This document shows positions 7,576-14,268 of a stretch of DNA of 14,878 nucleotides, piece by piece. A program made the translations under genes and the position numbers. The notes under the pieces were generated by a model, which did not search any database, was not told the DNA's origin, and was given only the letters and a program-made list of their open reading frames with translations. Each line of letters opens with the position of its first letter. Position 1 is the stretch's first letter. Origin of the DNA: Dehalococcoidales bacterium (lineage in GTDB: Bacteria; Chloroflexota; Dehalococcoidia; Dehalococcoidales; UBA2162); assembly GCA_016844285.1 (NCBI GenBank), contig JAENIS010000036.1, forward strand, positions 1-14,878, written 5' to 3'.

Positions 7576-8686
7576 CTTTACCCCATCCTAGCTTAAAGAA
7601 TCTTGACCATAATAGTACCAGCACTATCATGATGGCAATGTTGACAAATATCAATAGCCAGGGTAAAACCCCGGGCCAGATAAGTACCTCGATAGCAGTA
7701 ATAATCAAATTCAACAAAGCTAGCGGCAAGAGGAATTTCCAGGCCAGTGCCATGAGCTGGTCGATTCTAACCCGGGGCACCGTAGCCCGTATCCAGATGA
7801 TGACAAAGAAGACGGCAAAAATCTTCACCAGAAACCACAGCCACGGTGGTAAGAACGGCCCCCGCCAACCACCGAGGAAGAGGGTGGTCACGATGGCGGC
7901 TACCGCCAGGGCTTCGGCATATTCGACGAGATAGAAGAGGGCAAACTTCATGCCCGAGTATTCCACATGGAAGCCAGCGGTAAGCTCCGAATCTGCTTCC
8001 AGAAGGTCAAAGGGCGCACGGTTAATCTCAGCGCAGGCACCGATAAAGAAGAGGAGAAAGCCAAGCGGCTGCAACAAGATGAAGGGGATGTCCTGAGCCA
8101 CGACAATCTGGTTCAGGGATAGGGAACCGGCCAGCAGCACCACGCCCGCTGTTGCCAGCACTACCGGAATCTCGTAGCTCACCACCGAGGCCACATCACG
8201 CATGGCGCTGAGCAAACTATATTTATTGCTCGAACCCCAGCCGGCCATGAATATCCCCAGTGTTGAGACTGAACTAATCGCGACGACATAGAGGATACCA
8301 ACGTTCAGGTCAGCCAGCAGTGCCCCGTTCTGGAAGGGGATGACAGCAAACATCATCATTACCGGGGTAAAGGCAACTACCGGTGCCAGCCAGTGGACAA
8401 TCTTATCGGCATCAAAGGGGACAATATCTTCTTTGAGCAGCACTTTGACGGCATCGGCGACCGGCTGCAGCAGTCCGAAGGGGCCAACCCGGTTGGGTCC
8501 CAGACGTGCCTGCATTCGTGCCAGAGCCCTTCGTTCCAACCAGATAAAGCCCATGACCAGACCCAACACACAGGCGATAATGATAACGGTAAACACCAGC
8601 CAGTGCCACCAGAACCCACCCGGCCAGTCCGGCGGCAGGGCTTTCCAGCTAGACTCTAACTGAAGCACCGGATTTAATATCGCCAC
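7565..8686 (-). CDS. nuoH: NADH-quinone oxidoreductase subunit H
   Basis: A 373-residue membrane subunit that forms much of the quinone-binding chamber together with NuoB and NuoD. The cytoplasmic loop motif ERRALARMQARLGPNRVGP begins at residue 51 and continues into QPVADAVKVLLKE. The acidic loop AEINRAPFDLLEADSEL lies at about 219-235 and leads into TAGFHVEYSG. Conserved acids Asp227, Glu230 and Glu234 are present; the position usually Glu between the last two is Asp232, a conservative change. The start is GTG 8686, directly after the nuoD TAG, with GAGGT about 10 nt upstream inside nuoD. The stop overlaps nuoI. Confidence 0.97.
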   Translation of the reverse strand: MAILNPVLQLESSWKALPPDWPGGFWWHWLVFTVIIIACVLGLVMGFIWLERRALARMQARLGPNRVGPFGLLQPVADAVKVLLKEDIVPFDADKIVHWLAPVVAFTPVMMMFAVIPFQNGALLADLNVGILYVVAISSVSTLGIFMAGWGSSNKYSLLSAMRDVASVVSYEIPVVLATAGVVLLAGSLSLNQIVVAQDIPFILLQPLGFLLFFIGACAEINRAPFDLLEADSELTAGFHVEYSGMKFALFYLVEYAEALAVAAIVTTLFLGGWRGPFLPPWLWFLVKIFAVFFVIIWIRATVPRVRIDQLMALAWKFLLPLALLNLIITAIEVLIWPGVLPWLLIFVNIAIMIVLVLLWSRFFKLGWGKVEV

Positions 8687-9790
8687 CTATCTATCGACCT
8701 CACCCATGCAAATATCAATACTGCCGAAGATTATTATCGCATCGGCTATCTTCCAGCCGACAATCATATCACGTAGTGCCGTCAGGTTAATCAGGCTAGG
8801 TGCCCGGATATGGCAGCGGTAGGGAGCGATCGAATTATCCGATACCAGATAGAAGCCAAGCTCCCCCTTGGGTGCCTCGATACGGGCATAAGCCTCTCCC
8901 ACCGGCGGGCGAATCAGTTGGGACACCTTACTCCGGGTCGGACCTGATGGTATCTGCTCTATGGCTTGCTTGAGGATACGCACGCTCTGCCGTATCTCCT
9001 GGACTCTCACCCGGTAGCGGTCGTAGCAGTCACCAGCCGTCCCGGTAGGAATATCAAATTGAAAACGGTCATAAATGGCATACGGGTCGGCCTTACGTAT
9101 ATCCCAGTTGACACCGCTGGCCCTCAATACCGGGCCGCCGGCCGAACTATTGATTGCCATCTCCCTGGTTAGGATACCGACACCTTTGCTCCGGGCGAGC
9201 AGTATCTCATTCTCGGCCAGCAGCCGGTCGTACTCATCAACATGGCCAGGCATCTGGTCAACGAACTTGGCTAGCGCCGGTAGAAACTCCTCCGGCACAT
9301 CCTGGCTCAAGCCACCCACCCGCATGTAGTTATAGGTCAGCCGCTGCCCGGACGCCATCTCAAACAAGTCGAGGATTTTCTCTCTTTCCCGCAGCATATA
9401 GAGGATGGGAGTCATGAAGGCGCCGCAATCATTCAAAAAAGCACCAACGGCGACCAAGTGGCTGGCAATACGCTGGAGCTCAGCAATAATGACCCGCAGG
9501 TAGTGGGCGCGTTCCGGCACGGAAATGCCGGCCAGCTTTTCTACGGCGAGGCAATAAGAGAGGTTATTGCTCATTGCTGCCAGGTAGTCAAGACGGTCGG
9601 TTAGTGGGATAACGCCGGTATAGGTTCGTTCCTCAGCCAGCTTTTCCACCCCGCGGTGCAGATAGCCGAAAACACACTCAATATCGGTAATAACTTCCCC
9701 GTCCAGGAGTGCCTTCAGCCGGCACACGCCGTGGGTGCTGGGATGAGCCGGCCCGATATTAAGAACAAAGGGTTCCGTTTTCAGTGTCAT
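8687..9790 (-). CDS. nuoD: NADH-quinone oxidoreductase subunit D (49 kDa)
   Basis: A 367-residue Q-module subunit related to the large subunit of [NiFe] hydrogenases. It is separate from NuoC, not fused to it as in E. coli. Quinone-site residues known from the family are visible: His20 in GPAHPSTHGV and Tyr69 in TDRLDYLAAMSNN. Other signatures are FGYLHRGVEKLAEER, the RVGGLSQDVP segment and the C-terminal GSIDICMGEVDR. Hydrogenase metal-binding cysteines are not kept, as expected for a complex I subunit. The start ATG overlaps the nuoC stop by 4 nt (ATGA). Confidence 0.98.
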   Translation of the reverse strand: MTLKTEPFVLNIGPAHPSTHGVCRLKALLDGEVITDIECVFGYLHRGVEKLAEERTYTGVIPLTDRLDYLAAMSNNLSYCLAVEKLAGISVPERAHYLRVIIAELQRIASHLVAVGAFLNDCGAFMTPILYMLREREKILDLFEMASGQRLTYNYMRVGGLSQDVPEEFLPALAKFVDQMPGHVDEYDRLLAENEILLARSKGVGILTREMAINSSAGGPVLRASGVNWDIRKADPYAIYDRFQFDIPTGTAGDCYDRYRVRVQEIRQSVRILKQAIEQIPSGPTRSKVSQLIRPPVGEAYARIEAPKGELGFYLVSDNSIAPYRCHIRAPSLINLTALRDMIVGWKIADAIIIFGSIDICMGEVDR

Positions 9791-10230
9791 GCCAGATAAT
9801 CCTTACGTAATGGGTACCCCTCAAATCCCTCCCAGAGGAAGATGGGCTTCAAATTCGGGTGTCCCTCAAATCTAATACCCATGAGGTCATTTATCTCACG
9901 CTCCTGGAAGTCAGCTCCCTGATACAGGCTGACCAGGGAAGGGACGGCGAGGTTTTCCCGACCATGGCAACGGGTCTTCACCACCAGGCTATGGTTATGC
10001 TTGATGGAGGTGAGCTGATAAACCAGCTCGAAGTAGTCGTAATAATCAACGGCGGTAATATGGTTGAGGTAATCAAGCTCGAACCCGGGTGCCGTTTTAA
10101 GGTAGGAGACCAGTTCTGCCAGGGTCTGGCTCTTCACCAGGAGGCCGGTTTCGCTTGACTCGAGAATACTACCGGGGAATTTTGTCTCCAGTTTCGCCGC
10201 GATGTCTTTACCAGAAAGGGTCAATGTCAT
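9787..10230 (-). CDS. nuoC: NADH-quinone oxidoreductase subunit C (30 kDa)
   Basis: A 147-residue peripheral Q-module subunit. The 30-kDa signature is at the C-terminus: DFQEREINDLMGIRFEGHPN followed by LKPIFLWEGFEGYPLRKDY. The start is taken as ATG 10230, 7 nt after the nuoB stop. The open frame extends upstream to 10455, but that part lies wholly inside nuoB in another frame, and its serine/arginine-rich translation has no family resemblance. With this start the protein is compact but keeps the complete 30-kDa domain. The stop overlaps the nuoD start. Confidence 0.95.
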   Translation of the reverse strand: MTLTLSGKDIAAKLETKFPGSILESSETGLLVKSQTLAELVSYLKTAPGFELDYLNHITAVDYYDYFELVYQLTSIKHNHSLVVKTRCHGRENLAVPSLVSLYQGADFQEREINDLMGIRFEGHPNLKPIFLWEGFEGYPLRKDYLA

Positions 10231-10237
10231 TTTCTGC

Positions 10238-10834
10238 CTACCCTTCCAGGCTGCTTCTCTTCGCAATCTTTTTTTGCAGCATTTTAATACCATAGAGCAA
10301 GGCCTCCGGCCGCGGTGGGCAGCCGGGTACATAGACATCAACCGGAATGATGCGGTTATAGCCCGGGACGACACTGTAGGACGAAGCAAAAATACCACCA
10401 CTGATGCCACAGGCTCCCATGGCGATGACCCACTTGGGCTCGGCCATCTGCTCATAGATTCGTTTTATCTGGGGTGCCATCTTCCAGGTCAGGGTTCCGG
10501 CCGTAATCATCAGGTCAGCCTGCCGGGGTGAAGCGCGGATGATTTCCATGCCAAAACGGGAGATATCAAAGCGGGAGGCGGCGGTAGCAACGAACTCGAA
10601 GGCACAACAGGCAGGGAAGGAAAGTACCGGCCACAATGACATGCTCCGTGCCCAGTCGAGCACGGCATCTACTGTGGTCATCAGAGTATTACGTTCGATT
10701 TCCTCAACCAGCCACTTATCCGGGTCAGGGATAGTCTGCTGGCTCAATTTCCTCAGTGTCTCAATAGCCGCCCCTTCCGCCTGCTCCCAGTCTTTATCAG
10801 AATAGACATAGCCCCGGTTTATATCTACTTCCAT
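10238..10834 (-). CDS. nuoB: NADH-quinone oxidoreductase subunit B (cluster N2)
   Basis: A 198-residue Q-module subunit that carries the terminal [4Fe-4S] cluster N2. The ligands are the adjacent Cys76-Cys77 in FPACCAFEF, Cys142 in [10 protein letters not shown] and Cys172 in [11 protein letters not shown]. Family stretches [20 protein letters not shown] and [14 protein letters not shown] are also intact. The N-terminal ~50 residues are charged and less conserved. The ATG at 10834 overlaps the last codons of nuoA by 10 bp and is served by a GGAGGAAGGA ribosome site inside nuoA. Confidence 0.98.
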   Translation of the reverse strand: MEVDINRGYVYSDKDWEQAEGAAIETLRKLSQQTIPDPDKWLVEEIERNTLMTTVDAVLDWARSMSLWPVLSFPACCAFEFVATAASRFDISRFGMEIIRASPRQADLMITAGTLTWKMAPQIKRIYEQMAEPKWVIAMGACGISGGIFASSYSVVPGYNRIIPVDVYVPGCPPRPEALLYGIKMLQKKIAKRSSLEG

Positions 10835-11196
10835 TCCAGAACGTCCTTCCTCCAGGCATAGATGTAGCCGACGATAACGATAGCGATTAGAACCAGTACC
10901 CCGATGAGTCCGGAATAGCCCAGTTTCCTGAGATTAACTGCCCAGGGATACAGGAAAACAACCAGAACGTCAAGAATCAGAAAGATGAGGGCGTAGAAGT
11001 AGTAGCGGAAATTAAACTGAACCCATGTCTTGCCGATGGTCACCATACCACATTCAAAGATGGAACTCTTCACGGCGCTGGGTCTATGGGGGATAACCCT
11101 GAGGAATCGGAGAATAATAGGTAGGACAAGGGTAGTAACCGTAAAAAGAATGGCAACGACCAGAAATAACCCGATATAGCCATAATCTGCCAGCAA
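10825..11196 (-). CDS. nuoA: NADH-quinone oxidoreductase subunit A
   Basis: A 123-residue, three-helix membrane subunit, first gene of the operon. Family features are the [12 protein letters not shown] loop (residues 48-59) and the second helix running into LYPWAV. The start is a TTG: GGGAGG at 11204-11209 lies 7 nt upstream, and no ATG is available nearby. The oddity is in the motif usually read as Asp-x-Glu in the second helix (E. coli D79 and E81): here it is Asp76-Val-Leu78, confirmed by codons GAC GTT CTG. The rest of the protein looks intact, so this is a substitution rather than a sign of a broken gene. Confidence 0.95.
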   Translation of the reverse strand: MLADYGYIGLFLVVAILFTVTTLVLPIILRFLRVIPHRPSAVKSSIFECGMVTIGKTWVQFNFRYYFYALIFLILDVLVVFLYPWAVNLRKLGYSGLIGVLVLIAIVIVGYIYAWRKDVLEWK

Positions 11197-11232
11197 GTCT
11201 TATCCTCCCTGGCTTACACAGCAACGGTTGAG

Positions 11233-11261
11233 AGTATAGCACAGCTTTTTCTAAAAAACAA
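11233..11261 (-). promoter_or_regulatory. Sigma-70-type promoter for the nuo operon
   Basis: On the minus strand, TTGTTT (11261-11256) and TATACT (11238-11233) are separated by exactly 17 nt. The expected start is near 11226, giving a leader of about 30 nt before the TTG of nuoA, with its GGGAGG site inside the leader. An inverted repeat overlaps the -35 (separate entry). This is the only convincing promoter upstream of nuoA and would drive the whole operon, including the two embedded non-nuo genes. Prediction by consensus match only. Confidence 0.7.
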
Positions 11262-11275
11262 TAGGGTGTTTTTAG
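11251..11275. promoter_or_regulatory. Candidate operator: A/T-rich inverted repeat over the nuo -35
   Basis: CTAAAAAACA (11251-11260) and TGTTTTTAG (11267-11275) form arms that match over 9 bp with one extra A in the left arm, around a 6-nt centre. The left arm covers most of the nuoA -35 hexamer. This position fits a repressor or other transcription-factor site. No known regulator can be assigned from the sequence. Confidence 0.4.
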
Positions 11276-11334
11276 ATTATTTTGCCAGTGCTGATGTACC
11301 ATGATGTTATCTATGATATCGTCGTTCCATATTT

Positions 11335-11360
11335 AAACAAGAACACTAAACAAGAAAACT
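11335..11360. promoter_or_regulatory. Tandem 13-bp direct repeat upstream of the plus-strand promoter
   Basis: Two copies of AAACAAGAA (11335-11343 and 11348-11356) are followed by CACT and AACT, giving a 13-bp period with 12 of 13 positions identical. The second copy ends 1 nt before the -35 hexamer at 11362. Direct repeats at this position are typical of activator-binding sites. It could also be chance in A-rich DNA, though the match is good. Confidence 0.4.
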
Positions 11361-11361
11361 A

Positions 11362-11390
11362 TTGTCAACTGTGGTTTCGTAGTGTATACT
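11362..11390 (+). promoter_or_regulatory. Sigma-70-type promoter for the zinc-ribbon/comF/coaE genes
   Basis: TTGTCA (11362-11367) and TATACT (11385-11390) are separated by 17 nt, a near-ideal sigma-70 arrangement. The expected start is near 11397, about 30 nt before the GTG start at 11428 and just upstream of the GGGAGGT ribosome site (11414-11420). It is divergent from the nuo promoter, with about 100 bp between the two -35 boxes. Confidence 0.75.
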
Positions 11391-11427
11391 ATATGGAAAA
11401 TTTAATTTTGGCTGGGAGGTGGACCTC

Positions 11428-11649
11428 GTGGAACAAGTCAGTTTTCCCAAGTGTCAGAAGTGTAAAACCGGAGACCTGGTGCCATTGTCCGATTTCGGTA
11501 GCCAAGGGGCGAGCATTCCTTACAAGGCGTGGGTTTGCACCAATCCTGAGTGTGGCTTCAACCTGAAAATCAGGAATGGTGACGTCTATCTCGATGAGCC
11601 AATTATGAGCGGAGCATTGCATAACAATCGCGTGCGCCAGGGTGGCTAG
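11428..11649 (+). CDS. Small zinc-ribbon-like protein
   Basis: A 73-residue protein with a two-knuckle cysteine pattern: CxxC in FPKCQKCKTGDL near the N-terminus and CxxxxC in VCTNPECGFNL further on. This suggests a zinc ribbon that binds one Zn(II). The GTG at 11428 is preferred because GGGAGGT at 11414-11420 is 7 nt upstream; an in-frame GTG at 11419 overlaps that ribosome site. The downstream IRNGDVYLDEPI segment is well-formed and not simple sequence. The function is unknown; such ribbons may bind nucleic acid or protein partners. It is the first gene of a plus-strand run with comF and coaE, divergent from nuoA. Confidence 0.8.
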   Translation: MEQVSFPKCQKCKTGDLVPLSDFGSQGASIPYKAWVCTNPECGFNLKIRNGDVYLDEPIMSGALHNNRVRQGG

Positions 11650-11677
11650 AGTCTCATCCTGAATTTATTAGTTGCCG

Positions 11678-12388
11678 ATGGTGAGAGTGCTGCCTCAGTT
11701 AGCCTGGTGGTGGGGAGGGGCGCTCGATCTTTTGTTCCCGCGTTGGTGTGTCGGCTGTGGCCGGGAGGGGGATTTTATCTGCCACTCCTGTCGCCAGTTG
11801 CTACCACGAGTGATGCCGCCACTCTGTCCTCTTTGCGGCCAGCCTCAAGCCAGCGGTAGGCTCTGTCCGGGCTGTGTTAGCTGGCAAGCCCAGGTAGACG
11901 GTATCCGCTCCCCGTTCCGTTTTGATGGTGTCATCCGCCAGGCCGTCTACCAGCTAAAGTACCGTAACCTTAGAGCCATCGCCGCCCCACTGGCCCGGCT
12001 GGTTAATGATTATCTGAATACCTATCCTGTATCCGGTGAGGTGCTGGTGCCGATACCGCTGCACCCGAAGCGATTGCGTGAGCGTGGCTATAACCAGTCC
12101 TACCTGCTGGCCAGAGAATTGGGTAAGCTGGCTAACCTGCCCGTGGTGGCGGATTGCCTCGTCCGCAGGCGGTATGCCCTCCCGCAAGCCAGAACATCGG
12201 CGGTGGCGGAGCGGCGTATAAATGTGGCTGATGCTTTTACCTGCCTTGATGACCGGCTGCGTCATAAGCAGGTGATACTGATTGATGATGTGACGACCTC
12301 GGGGGCAACTCTCGATGCTGGTGCGGCTGCCCTGAAAGCCGCCGGGGCGACTTCGGTCTGGGGGCTGGCCCTGGCCAGAGAAATATAA
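11678..12388 (+). CDS. comF: ComF family phosphoribosyltransferase-like protein
   Basis: About 236 residues. ComF-family proteins are linked to DNA uptake in competent bacteria but are widespread in non-competent ones, so transformation cannot be inferred. The N-terminus has a double zinc-finger-like cysteine set. Counting from an alternative TTG at 11672 (238 residues), these are Cys26, 29, 37 and 40, then Cys52, 55, 65 and 68. The C-terminal phosphoribosyltransferase fold is shown by the PRPP-binding loop VILIDDVTTSGATLDA (201-216) and the typical VPIPLHPKRLRERGYNQS segment (126-143). The start is uncertain: neither TTG 11672 nor ATG 11678 has a clear Shine-Dalgarno, though the gene follows the zinc-ribbon stop closely and could be coupled to it. 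Confidence 0.93.
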   Translation: MVRVLPQLAWWWGGALDLLFPRWCVGCGREGDFICHSCRQLLPRVMPPLCPLCGQPQASGRLCPGCVSWQAQVDGIRSPFRFDGVIRQAVYQLKYRNLRAIAAPLARLVNDYLNTYPVSGEVLVPIPLHPKRLRERGYNQSYLLARELGKLANLPVVADCLVRRRYALPQARTSAVAERRINVADAFTCLDDRLRHKQVILIDDVTTSGATLDAGAAALKAAGATSVWGLALAREI

Positions 12389-12415
12389 GGGACTATTTAG
12401 TAACCTATCCCCTGA

Positions 12416-12440
12416 CCCCTTCCCTTAATAAGGGAAGGGG
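12416..12440. repeat. Hairpin of dispersed repeat family A (comF-coaE gap)
   Basis: A perfect 11-bp inverted repeat, CCCCTTCCCTT (12416-12426) with AAGGGAAGGGG (12430-12440), around a 3-nt loop. With its flank to 12456 (ATAAAGAGTGAGGGGT), read on the minus strand, it matches the pattern CCTCAC...TTxATCCCC + hairpin seen at 6116-6152 in the opposite orientation. No T-run follows on the plus strand, so it is not a classic terminator. It more probably affects mRNA processing, or is a REP/MITE-like element. Confidence 0.65.
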
Positions 12441-12487
12441 ATAAAGAGTGAGGGGTTGCCAAATAACTTTATTTAAGGAGAATTGAT

Positions 12488-13084
12488 GTGACCAAAGTTA
12501 TCGGTCTGACTGGCGGTATCGGTAGTGGCAAGAGCACCGTGGCGCAATATCTTGGTGAAATGGGAGCGGTGCTCATCGATGCTGACAAGGTGGGGCATGA
12601 AGCCTTCAAGCCCGGTACTCCAGCATGGAAGGATGTGGTGGCTACCTTCGGACGGGAGATTCTTACTCCCGGAGGTGAGATTGACCGCAAAGAACTAGGC
12701 AAGATAGTCTTCAGCGACCCTCAGGCTTTGTCACGTTTGAACGGGATAATGCACCCCCGGATATATGAAATGGCAAAAGCCCGCATTGAAGAATACCGCC
12801 GGCAGGGAGTAGGTGTGGTCGTGCTCGAGGCAGCCATCCTGATTGAAGCCGGCTGGGATACACTGGTAGACCAGGTCTGGGTGGCAGTAGCGGACGAACT
12901 GGCCGTCATGGCGCGTCTCCAGAAGCAGCGCCAGCTTAACGAGGCTCAAACCCAGGCGCGCATCCGCGCTCAGCTATCTAATGATGAGCGCATCAAGCAT
13001 GCCGATGTCGTCATCAATAATGATGGCGAGCCTGACGAGCTGAAGGCAAAAGTGAAACAACTCTGGGATAAGCTGCACCAGTAA
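12488..13084 (+). CDS. coaE: Dephospho-CoA kinase
   Basis: A 198-residue cytosolic kinase that catalyses the last step of coenzyme A synthesis, ATP-dependent phosphorylation of the 3'-hydroxyl of dephospho-CoA. The P-loop GGIGSGKST is at residues 9-17. The DADKVGHE motif at 31-38, SRLNGIMHPRI around 82-92 and the C-terminal HADVVINNDG (171-180) are family signatures. The length is typical. The start is GTG at 12488, preceded by AAGGAG (12474-12479) 8 nt upstream. It lies downstream of comF after a 99-nt gap that contains a repeat hairpin, so cotranscription is likely but may be modulated. Confidence 0.97.
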   Translation: MTKVIGLTGGIGSGKSTVAQYLGEMGAVLIDADKVGHEAFKPGTPAWKDVVATFGREILTPGGEIDRKELGKIVFSDPQALSRLNGIMHPRIYEMAKARIEEYRRQGVGVVVLEAAILIEAGWDTLVDQVWVAVADELAVMARLQKQRQLNEAQTQARIRAQLSNDERIKHADVVINNDGEPDELKAKVKQLWDKLHQ

Positions 13085-13119
13085 CCCTATCCCCTTTATC
13101 CCCGATACTGTCCGGACCT

Positions 13120-13224
13120 GTCATTGCGAGACCATTCCGGCGAAGTCGGAAGGCGAAGCAATCTGGGTGGTGCTCGGGAGATTCTCCCAACCCAGATTGC
13201 CACGGGCTTCGCCCTCGCAATGAC
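13120..13224. repeat. Long palindromic repeat with GTCATTGCGAG ends (family C, copy 1)
   Basis: Terminal inverted repeats of 11 bp are perfect: GTCATTGCGAG (13120-13130) and CTCGCAATGAC (13214-13224). Nested inside are a second pair, GCAATCTGGGT (13158-13168) with ACCCAGATTGC (13190-13200), and a central GGGAG-ATT-CTCCC. Elements with these ends and an internal GAAGCAATC are dispersed non-coding repeats in many bacterial genomes (general knowledge). It lies 35 nt after the coaE stop, between convergent transcripts, and could fold into a long cruciform or RNA hairpin. Confidence 0.8.
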
Positions 13225-13263
13225 AACGAGACCTTTTCGGGCAGCCTCAGGAAAACTGTTTTC

Positions 13264-13286
13264 TAAGAGGGGCGAAGCCCCTCTTA
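13264..13286. terminator. Family B hairpin, possible terminator of the small-gene cluster
   Basis: AAGAGGGGC (13265-13273) pairs with GCCCCTCTT (13277-13285) around GAA, with one further A-T pair outside. It lies 19 nt after the stop of the 27-residue lysine-rich gene on the minus strand. No long U-run follows there (AGAAAACAG comes next), so termination would be imperfect. It belongs to the dispersed hairpin family also seen at 6164, 14271 and 14486. Confidence 0.5.
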
Positions 13287-13304
13287 AGACTCTCAACCGT
13301 CCTA

Positions 13305-13388
13305 TTATTTCTTCTTTTCCTCTACCGTCGGCTTCTTTTCCTGCCCCTTCTTGGGCTTCTTCACATTCTTTCTGCCTTTGCTTCCCAT
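13305..13388 (-). CDS. 27-residue lysine-rich peptide
   Basis: A tiny ORF reading MGSKGRKNVKKPKKG and ending in VEEKKK, with 12 lysines in 27 residues. A strong AAGGAGG (complement of 13397-13403) lies 8 nt before the ATG, which is the main evidence that it is translated. It starts 28 nt after the stop of the 273-residue membrane protein on the same strand and precedes a GC-rich hairpin. Such short, very basic peptides resemble nucleic-acid- or ribosome-binding tails, but no function can be assigned and it is too short for a reliable family match. Confidence 0.55.
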   Translation of the reverse strand: MGSKGRKNVKKPKKGQEKKPTVEEKKK

Positions 13389-13416
13389 TACTTAAACCTC
13401 CTTATTTCTTACTACT

Positions 13417-14238
13417 CTATTCGAGGTGAATGTCGTAGTAGTTATCGCCCTTCCAAATTATGGAGTATTCTTTAGGACAAGGGTCAACATTATCACCGTA
13501 GACTGCGATTCCGATTCTCTTAACGTTTGATGAGAGGGTGTCGGTTCTAAGTCCCCATGGTTGTTGGAAGCCCATGAACAAGCGAGGCGGGGGCCGAGAG
13601 GCAGGATTTGTCTCAGGCTTTGTCAGTAGCACATCCAAAAACTCAGACCTACTTTGCTGCAAATCAATTAGGGTGAAAAACTCCGGCCCTGTCGTCCAAG
13701 GAGTCCCAACCCAATGTAATTGAACTGGTTCATGGTCTTCGACAGGTTTTCCTTCGCCGTCGCTAAATTGCACAAGTCTGCCCATACACCTCTTTGCCAC
13801 CGACTTGCCAGAATTGGTTACTTTGACACGCAGCCAGTAGATTTGTCCTTGGTTAGGCGGGTCCTTTCTACAGAAAGGTTCTTTGTTATCGAACTCAATT
13901 GTGAATTTCGGTCTTTCCCTCAAAGGCTTAACAACCGACATATAGAAGGTCATTACGGCTAGAGACGTTGTACCTATCGCAGAAAACCACAGCGGAGATA
14001 CATTCACAGTCTCCTTCGTATTCGCAGTTGCGTTTCCTAGACTGATATTCCCTAAAGCTAACTGCCACAAGAAGGCATATACCGCTAGAGCTATTACTGA
14101 CATTATGAACCAGACCATAGCCCAAGCTGCCCCTGGCTTCTTAAGCCTAACCATTATAGAAGTACCTATGGATAAGAAACACAGAGTTAATGCAAGTGCT
14201 ACTGCAGACCCCGCTATCAAAAATGATTGCGTTGTCAT
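13417..14238 (-). CDS. Uncharacterised three-helix membrane protein
   Basis: I do not recognise this 273-residue protein. Three hydrophobic helices lie at about residues 6-30, 37-61 and 83-104, followed by a soluble C-terminal domain of about 165 residues. The basic segments RLKK (31-34) and KPLRERPK (104-111) suggest by the positive-inside rule that the first loop and the C-terminal domain are cytoplasmic. That domain is rich in predicted strands (IYWLRVKVTNSGKSVAKRC, RIGIAVYGDN), with an 'LRVKVTNSGKSVAK' stretch like those of immunoglobulin-like folds. It has three cysteines. Codon use looks less GC-rich than the nuo genes, which could mean horizontal origin (impression, not measured). The ATG has GGGAGGG 6 nt upstream. 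It is flanked by a 55-residue membrane protein and a 27-residue basic peptide, probably cotranscribed. Confidence 0.75.
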   Translation of the reverse strand: MTTQSFLIAGSAVALALTLCFLSIGTSIMVRLKKPGAAWAMVWFIMSVIALAVYAFLWQLALGNISLGNATANTKETVNVSPLWFSAIGTTSLAVMTFYMSVVKPLRERPKFTIEFDNKEPFCRKDPPNQGQIYWLRVKVTNSGKSVAKRCMGRLVQFSDGEGKPVEDHEPVQLHWVGTPWTTGPEFFTLIDLQQSRSEFLDVLLTKPETNPASRPPPRLFMGFQQPWGLRTDTLSSNVKRIGIAVYGDNVDPCPKEYSIIWKGDNYYDIHLE

Positions 14239-14268
14239 GGAACCCTCCCTTTCTTCCCCATCGGCAGT

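Noticed and set aside
10231..10455. Upstream extension of nuoC to position 10455
   Set aside because: It lies inside nuoB in another frame, and its Ser/Arg/Pro-rich translation has no NuoC resemblance; ATG 10230 just after the nuoB stop is the sensible start.
11299..11335. Tiny plus-strand ORF in the divergent control region
   Set aside because: It is about ten codons with no Shine-Dalgarno, upstream of the mapped -35; not supportable as a leader peptide.
13014..13296. Minus-strand ORFs across the coaE end and repeat
   Set aside because: They are translations of the family C palindrome with no ribosome site or family resemblance.
13124..13429. Plus-strand 101-residue ORF
   Set aside because: It runs through the palindromic repeat and the family B hairpin and lies antisense to the 27-residue gene; the composition is repeat-derived.
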